Assembly (NCBI RefSeq): GCF_022180365.1
Contig: NZ_BQKV01000098.1
Coordinates: forward strand, 124,001 to 188,000
Reading direction: 5' to 3'
DNA: 64,000 bases
Origin: Faecalibacterium gallinarum
GTDB taxonomy: Bacteria > Bacillota > Clostridia > Oscillospirales > Ruminococcaceae
This document shows positions 59,339 through 64,000 of the stretch, in pieces; position 1 is the stretch's first letter; the number at the start of each line of letters is the position of its first letter. The position numbers and the translations under genes are program-made. The notes beneath the pieces were generated by a model. It was not told where the DNA came from, did no database searches, and worked only from the letters and a program-made list of their open reading frames with translations.

Positions 59339-60106
59339 ATGAAAGAAATACTCAAACTGGAACACATCCAGAAATACTACGGCAACGGGGGCAATCTGAC
59401 AAAGGCCATCCGGGATATCAGCTTCACGGTGGAGGAAGGGGAGTTTCTGGGGATCATGGGCCCTTCCGGCTCGGGTAAAACCACCCTCTTGAACTGCGTT
59501 TCCACCATTGACACCGTGAGCGCCGGTCATATCTATCTGGATGGCGAGGATGTGACCGAGATCCGTCCCCGGGCCCTTGCCCGGTTCCGCCGGGAGAAGC
59601 TGGGCTTTGTTTTTCAGGATTTTAACCTGTTGGATACCTTGACCGTCGGGGAGAACATCGCCCTGGCCCTTGCCATCAACCAGACCCCCGCCGATCGGGT
59701 GGAACCCAAGGTCCGGGCCATGGCCCAGACTCTCAATATCCAGGGAATCCTGGATAAGTACCCCTATCAGGTGTCGGGCGGGCAGCGGCAGCGGTGCGCC
59801 TGCGCCCGGGCGCTGATTCATGGGCCCCGGCTGCTATTGGCAGATGAGCCCACCGGCGCCCTGGACAGCCATTCCGCCCAGATGCTTCTTTCCGCCTTTG
59901 CGGGTATCCACGCCCAGATGGGCGCTACCATTTTGATGGTAACCCACGACGCCTTCACCGCCAGCTATGCCCAGCGGATTTTGTTTCTGCGGGACGGCGA
60001 GATCTTCACCGAGCTGCGGCGGGGCAGCGCCTCCCGCGGGGCCTTCTTTGAGCAGATTTTGCAGGTGCTGACCATGCTGGGAGGGGGCGCGCAGGATGTA
60101 CGCTAA
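59339..60106 (+). CDS. BceA-like ABC transporter ATP-binding protein
   Basis: 255 residues, full ATPase: Walker A GPSGSGKTT, Q-loop FVFQDFNLL, signature VSGGQRQR, Walker B LLLADEPTGALD, switch His in VTHDAF. The MacB/LolD/BceA group is evident from the D-loop and length. ATG 59339 follows AGAGGTG; an upstream in-frame ATG at 59303 has none. Overlaps the permease gene by 11 nt. Confidence 0.95.
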   Translation: MKEILKLEHIQKYYGNGGNLTKAIRDISFTVEEGEFLGIMGPSGSGKTTLLNCVSTIDTVSAGHIYLDGEDVTEIRPRALARFRREKLGFVFQDFNLLDTLTVGENIALALAINQTPADRVEPKVRAMAQTLNIQGILDKYPYQVSGGQRQRCACARALIHGPRLLLADEPTGALDSHSAQMLLSAFAGIHAQMGATILMVTHDAFTASYAQRILFLRDGEIFTELRRGSASRGAFFEQILQVLTMLGGGAQDVR

Positions 60107-62309
60107 ACTGATTCTTCGCAGTGCCCGGCGGTCGGTTCGGGATTATCTGGTTTATATTGTCACCCTGACCCTCTGCGTGACCCTGTTTTATGCTTTTTTA
60201 TCGGTGTCCAGCCGCTATTATCAACCGGACATCGGGGTGGAATACGATTTCACCCTTCTCAGCGATGGCATGAAGCTGGCCATCTGCGGGGTGACCCTGA
60301 TTTTGCTCTTCCTCATCCAGTTTGTGAACCGATACATGCTCCGCAGCCGTCAAAAGGAATTTGCCCTCGAGGCGGTTTTGGGGATGGAACAGCGGACCAT
60401 CGCCTGGCTGTTTTTTGCCGAAACCCTCCTGATGGGGGGCGTGGCGGTGCTATTGGGGATTGGTCTCGGGGCGGTGTGCTCCCAGTTCATCACCGCCCTG
60501 TTGCTGACCAATTACGGCCAGAGCTACCATCCCGTCTGGACTCTCTTCCCGGATACAATGCTCTGGACGGTGGGCTTTTTCTTCCTGAGTTTTTTGGCAG
60601 TGGGAATTTTCAACACCCGGACCATCCGCCGGACCAAGATTCTTTCCATGCTGACCGCCAGCAGGGAAAACGAAGCGCCCTTTCAAACCAGCCGCTGGAT
60701 GCAGGCGGGAGCCGCTCTTTATCTGTTGTTGGCCCTGGTTCGGGTGGTTCAGGGCACGCGGATGCTCTATTTTTATGGGGACATCCGGCTAGCGCTGCCG
60801 GTTCAGCTCATGTTTTGGGCCAATATTCTGGCCCCGGCGGGACTGCTGGCGTGGGCGGCAGCCTGGGCCATGCACCGCAGGAAGTGGGGCTTCCCGGTTC
60901 TGGTGCTGGGTCTGATGGTGGGGGCGGTGCTCTGCGGTCTTTCGTCGGTCTCTGTGCCGGTGATGCAGCGAAAGTATCTTCTGGTCTTTGGGGCCGGGGG
61001 AACCAACCAGGCGCTGGGATTTCTTCTGGTTGACCTGATTTTTCTGCTCTGCGGGGGAATCTGGCTTTCCAGTACTCTGCTTGTTTGGAAAAAAGACCAC
61101 AGCCCCGCCTGCCGCTACCGGGGAACCAATCTTTTCTTTTTTGGGCAGATGATTTCCAAGCTCCGCACCACCAGCAAAACCATGGCCCTGGTCAGCGTGA
61201 CGCTGGTACTGGCGATCTTTCTCTTTGGGGCGGCTCCTGTTCTGGTGGGCTGGGCCGAAGGGTATCTCGAGGCCCGCTCGATGTACGACATCCAGATTTT
61301 CTCCCGGTATAACGATGTCTATGACGAGGCCGACCTGCCCCGGGGCGGCTACGACCAGGTGACCCAATTCCTGGCGGAAGAAAAGATCGGGATTCAGGCG
61401 GATTGCGCCTTCAGCCTCTATCTGCCCCGGCGGGAGGAGTTCCGCAGCCGGGGGAAATACGATTTTCCAGTGGCGGCCATCGCCCTGAGCGACTACAACG
61501 CCATCCGGGCGATGCTGGGGCTGGAACCCGTGGCCCTGGCCGAGGGGGAGTTCACCACCCAGTGGAGAACCATTGCCTCCGCCGCAGATCGGGCCGCCTT
61601 TTTGGCACAGCACCCGGCGGTCTCCACCGATGCGGGGGAACTAACCCTTGCACAGCGGGCGTACTATACCGACCCCATGGGGGAGAGCTTCTACAACAGC
61701 TACACGGATGTGCTGTATGTGTTCCCGGACGAGGTCTGCCGGCAGCTTTTGCCGGTGATGGAGTGCCGTTATCTCATGACCGCCCAGCCCCTGCCCTATG
61801 AGACAGCTCGGGCTCTGGAACATCTTTTTGAGGAGTATTATCCCGAACAGACCCCCGGCGGCGTGAATTATTCTATCCGGCTGCGGACCTTGCAGGTCAA
61901 CAGCGCCCGGGCCAGCAATTTTGTCCTCCAAACCACCCTGCTCTATGGTGCGGTGGTGCTGATGGTGATCTGCCTGACGGTGCTTTCGCTGCAGCAGCTT
62001 CTGGACGCCGGGCAGTACCGGGCCCGGTTTCAGGTGCTGCGCAGGCTGGGAGTGGAAGAAACAGAAATCCACCATCTGGTGGTGCGGCAGCTGGGAGTTT
62101 GGTTCGGTCTTCCGGTGGGGGCGGCGGTTCTGGTAGGGACCATTGTAACAGGCTGCTTTGTAGGGGCACTGGAAGCTGAGATCAACGCCTATGTCGGCTT
62201 TGGGGCTCTGGCCGTTCAGCTGGGGGTGATGGCCGCGATTCTGGCGGTTTTGCTGGGGTGTTACTTCGTCAGCACCTGGGCGCTGTTCCGCCGGGCCATT
62301 GAAGAATAA
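60096..62309 (+). CDS. BceB-like FtsX-domain permease
   Basis: 737 residues with ten membrane helices and a long extracellular domain (about 400-610) between helices 7 and 8, the ligand-binding feature of BceB. FtsX segments occur near 45-170 and at the C-terminus. Works with the ATPase to free cell-wall precursors from antimicrobial peptides and to signal to the kinase. GGGAGGGGG precedes the ATG. Confidence 0.93.
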   Translation: MYAKLILRSARRSVRDYLVYIVTLTLCVTLFYAFLSVSSRYYQPDIGVEYDFTLLSDGMKLAICGVTLILLFLIQFVNRYMLRSRQKEFALEAVLGMEQRTIAWLFFAETLLMGGVAVLLGIGLGAVCSQFITALLLTNYGQSYHPVWTLFPDTMLWTVGFFFLSFLAVGIFNTRTIRRTKILSMLTASRENEAPFQTSRWMQAGAALYLLLALVRVVQGTRMLYFYGDIRLALPVQLMFWANILAPAGLLAWAAAWAMHRRKWGFPVLVLGLMVGAVLCGLSSVSVPVMQRKYLLVFGAGGTNQALGFLLVDLIFLLCGGIWLSSTLLVWKKDHSPACRYRGTNLFFFGQMISKLRTTSKTMALVSVTLVLAIFLFGAAPVLVGWAEGYLEARSMYDIQIFSRYNDVYDEADLPRGGYDQVTQFLAEEKIGIQADCAFSLYLPRREEFRSRGKYDFPVAAIALSDYNAIRAMLGLEPVALAEGEFTTQWRTIASAADRAAFLAQHPAVSTDAGELTLAQRAYYTDPMGESFYNSYTDVLYVFPDEVCRQLLPVMECRYLMTAQPLPYETARALEHLFEEYYPEQTPGGVNYSIRLRTLQVNSARASNFVLQTTLLYGAVVLMVICLTVLSLQQLLDAGQYRARFQVLRRLGVEETEIHHLVVRQLGVWFGLPVGAAVLVGTIVTGCFVGALEAEINAYVGFGALAVQLGVMAAILAVLLGCYFVSTWALFRRAIEE

Positions 62310-62365
62310 CGTTCGGGGATTCAGGGGGAGAAAGGTGTCTCAGTCACAGTCAAAAGGGAGAAAGG

Positions 62366-62394
62366 TTGTGGGCGGTTCCTGACCATGGTATACT
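62366..62394 (+). promoter_or_regulatory. Sigma-A promoter of the rhodanese gene
   Basis: TTGTGG (62366-62371), 17-bp spacer, TATACT (62389-62394). Confidence 0.6.
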
Positions 62395-62457
62395 AAAGCC
62401 AGCCTGCCGGGGAAAAGCCCGGAGCTCTTAGGAGAAACTATGCAAGGAGATTGCTCT

Positions 62458-62844
62458 ATGAAGAAAACCATTCTGGCTTTGATGTTTTCCTTTCTAATGC
62501 TGCTGACCGCCTGCGGCGCGGGCTCTTCGGAGGCTGGCTACCAGAAAATCAGTCAGGAAGAAGCCAAAGAAATGATGGACGCCGGAGAAGTTTTGATCCT
62601 GGACGTGCGGGAACAGTCGGAATACGACAGCGGCCATATCCCCGGTGCGGTATTGCTGCCGGTGGGCTCCATTGATGCGGAAACGGCCGCCAATATTATT
62701 CCGGAAACCGACACCGTGGTGCTGGTCTATTGCCGCAGCGGCAACCGGAGCAAGAAAGCAGCCGAAGCTCTGGCCGAGCTGGGGTATACCGGTATTTATG
62801 AGTTTGGTGGGATCAACACCTGGCCCTATGAAATCGAGAAATAA
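62458..62844 (+). CDS. Rhodanese-domain lipoprotein
   Basis: 128 residues: signal with lipobox LLTAC, then one rhodanese domain (KMMDAGEVLILDVREQSEYDSGHIPGAVLLP, catalytic loop VYCRSGNRSK). The active cysteine is present, so sulfur transfer or thiol chemistry outside the membrane is possible. AAGGAG precedes the ATG at 62458. Substrate unknown. Confidence 0.92.
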   Translation: MKKTILALMFSFLMLLTACGAGSSEAGYQKISQEEAKEMMDAGEVLILDVREQSEYDSGHIPGAVLLPVGSIDAETAANIIPETDTVVLVYCRSGNRSKKAAEALAELGYTGIYEFGGINTWPYEIEK

Positions 62845-62866
62845 AGAGTTGGGGGCGCAGTCCGCT

Positions 62867-63328
62867 ATGGTGATTCAGCAGCTCAAGGACCCTTCCGAAC
62901 GGCAAAAGGTGAGCCGGAGTATTCTGGAGGATCTTCCAGAATGGTTTGGAATTCCAGAGGCGCGGGAAGAATATATCGCGGAGTGTGCCCATCAACAGAT
63001 GTTCTGCGCATACGATGACGGCAACCCCATTGGTTTTCTGAGCCTGAAAGAGACAAGCAAAGATACTTTGGAGCTGTATGTTCTGGGCGTTTTAAAGTCC
63101 TTTCACCGAAAAGGCGTGGGCCGGGCTTTATTTCTCTGTGCAAAGGAAATGGCAATCCGGCAGGGATATTCTTTCCTCCAGGTAAAGACCGTTCAGATGG
63201 GAAAGTACGAGAGCTATGACAGAACAAACCGGTTTTATCTTTCGCTGGGGTTCAAGGAACTGGAAGTGTTTCCGACTTTATGGGATGAATGGAATCCCTG
63301 CCAGATCTATATAATGGGTCTAAATTAG
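62867..63328 (+). CDS. GNAT N-acetyltransferase
   Basis: 153 residues starting MVIQQLKDPSERQ. Acetyl-CoA site LKSFHRKGVGRALFLCAKEMA, with LELYVLGV before it and FYLSLGFKELEVFPTLWDEWNPCQIY at the end, a group often annotated as GNAT of unknown substrate. The start is uncertain: an in-frame ATG at 62828 overlaps the rhodanese gene. No strong ribosome site for either, so translation may be coupled. Confidence 0.85.
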   Translation: MVIQQLKDPSERQKVSRSILEDLPEWFGIPEAREEYIAECAHQQMFCAYDDGNPIGFLSLKETSKDTLELYVLGVLKSFHRKGVGRALFLCAKEMAIRQGYSFLQVKTVQMGKYESYDRTNRFYLSLGFKELEVFPTLWDEWNPCQIYIMGLN

Positions 63329-63341
63329 AACGGATTGTTTC

Positions 63342-63373
63342 AAAGGGGGCGCCTGATAGGCGCCCCCTTTTTG
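63342..63373 (+). terminator. Terminator after GNAT gene
   Basis: 12-bp stem AAAGGGGGCGCC/GGCGCCCCCTTT (63342-63353, 63359-63370) followed by TT. Confidence 0.9.
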
Positions 63374-63424
63374 GCTCCATAGTGGTATAGGTTTCGGGCA
63401 TGGAAAACCATTCTGTATAGGTAT

Positions 63425-63452
63425 TTGCGTTATGCCAGGGAAACGGTACAAT
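63425..63452 (+). promoter_or_regulatory. Sigma-A promoter of the alpha/beta hydrolase gene
   Basis: TTGCGT (63425-63430), 16-bp spacer, TACAAT (63447-63452). Confidence 0.6.
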
Positions 63453-63521
63453 AGAAAGGGAAGAAACCATCTCACAAAACCGGCCTGAGGGCCAAAGAAG
63501 ATTTAGAGGAGGTCAGAGAAG

Positions 63522-64000
63522 ATGAAATCCAAATATCAAGGCTATACCTTCCCTCTGCGGGACAGTGTCCAGCGGGAAAAGGTGCATTTCCATAACCGTT
63601 ATGGAATCCCGCTGGTGGGGGATTTGTACCTGCCCCGGGATCGTGCCGGGGTTCTGGCGGCGGTAGCCGTAGCGGGGCCATTTGGCGCGGTCAAAGAGCA
63701 GTGCGCCGGCCTGTACGCCGAAGAGCTGGCCAGCCGTGGGTTTGCTGCCCTGGCTTTTGATCCGTCTTTCATTGGCGAGAGCGGCGGCGAAGTGCGGAAT
63801 GTGGCTTCTCCGGACATCAACACCGAAGATTTCTCGGCGGCGGTGGATTACCTTTCGACCCGCGACTTTATCGACCCGGAGAAGATCGGAATTCTGGGGA
63901 TCTGCGGCTGGGGCGGCATGGCCCTCAACGCTGCATCCATGGATACCCGCATTAAAGCGACGGTCACCTCTACCATGTACGACATGACCCGGGTGAATGC
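63522..64000 (+). CDS. Alpha/beta hydrolase, partial at window end
   Basis: 159 codons are visible before the window ends. Blocks GDLYLPRD, VAVAGPFGAVKEQ, GFAALAFDPSFIGESGGEVRN and GILGICGWGGMALNAA identify a dienelactone-hydrolase/YcjY-like alpha/beta hydrolase. The nucleophile elbow GICGWGG has Cys where most relatives have Ser, as in dienelactone hydrolase. AGGAGG precedes the ATG. The C-terminal half with the catalytic Asp and His is outside the window; substrate unknown. Confidence 0.85.
   Translation, partial: MKSKYQGYTFPLRDSVQREKVHFHNRYGIPLVGDLYLPRDRAGVLAAVAVAGPFGAVKEQCAGLYAEELASRGFAALAFDPSFIGESGGEVRNVASPDINTEDFSAAVDYLSTRDFIDPEKIGILGICGWGGMALNAASMDTRIKATVTSTMYDMTRVN

Noticed and set aside
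62645-62866. Long N-terminal extension of the GNAT protein
   Set aside because: It overlaps the rhodanese gene in another frame, is Arg/Trp/Pro-rich and precedes the conserved GNAT start.

Overview
The window is about 64 kb of chromosome from a gut-type anaerobic Firmicute, most likely an Oscillospiraceae/Ruminococcaceae-like member of the Clostridia. This is inferred from moderately high GC with strong AGGAGG ribosome sites, oxygen defence by desulfoferrodoxin and rubrerythrin, an [FeFe]-hydrogenase, Bce-type peptide-sensing modules, a sigma-K gene and gut-type glycosidases. I see no rRNA, tRNA, CRISPR array, insertion sequence or prophage. Genes are short operons on both strands, mostly closed by strong stem-loop terminators.

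Layout. 1-11 kb: UDP-galactopyranose mutase, small XRE regulators paired with membrane proteins (two with clear palindromic operators), an MFS exporter with a short leader peptide, several GNAT acetyltransferases, a YbaK-type deacylase, desulfoferrodoxin, a cytidine-deaminase-like enzyme and an EamA half transporter. 11-18.5 kb: a GH2 beta-glucuronidase, a lipoprotein, two uncharacterised membrane proteins and an XRE regulator with a helical-repeat domain. 18.7-29.7 kb: a complete minus-strand Kdp potassium system (kdpF, A, B, C, D, E) with an extra kinase-less KdpD and small membrane ORFs; candidate KdpE sites precede each block.

29.8-42 kb: a membrane-anchored XRE regulator, an AT-hook coiled-coil protein, a LicT-type antiterminator with two RAT/terminator leaders controlling a PTS EIIBC and a ChbG-type deacetylase, a ferredoxin plus NapH-like membrane Fe-S protein, a PerR/Fur regulator followed by an [FeFe]-hydrogenase fused in frame to rubrerythrin, an EFR1 flavodoxin-ferredoxin, and a LytTR/DUF3021 pair. 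42-47.7 kb: a long AT-rich leader region, then an exopolysaccharide assembly set (CpsB-type phosphatase, LCP transferase, Wzz/CpsC, CpsD tyrosine kinase, secreted protein, priming sugar transferase).

47.9-64 kb: a second GH2 enzyme, sigma-K, a Tat-exported FAD/FMN reductase divergent from a PucR-type regulator, a TraX-like protein with one two-component system, a second two-component system with a BceAB ABC transporter, a rhodanese lipoprotein, a GNAT and an alpha/beta hydrolase cut by the window end.

Most worth following: (i) the two-KdpD arrangement, in which the stand-alone sensor keeps intact nucleotide and c-di-AMP motifs while the kinase has degenerate ones; (ii) the shared 11-bp-phased KdpE-like boxes; (iii) the hydrogenase-rubrerythrin fusion that keeps an internal ribosome site behind a PerR-like promoter; (iv) the leader peptide before the MFS gene; (v) a small membrane ORF split by an in-frame TGA. 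Family names come from recognising motifs by eye; no database search was run.
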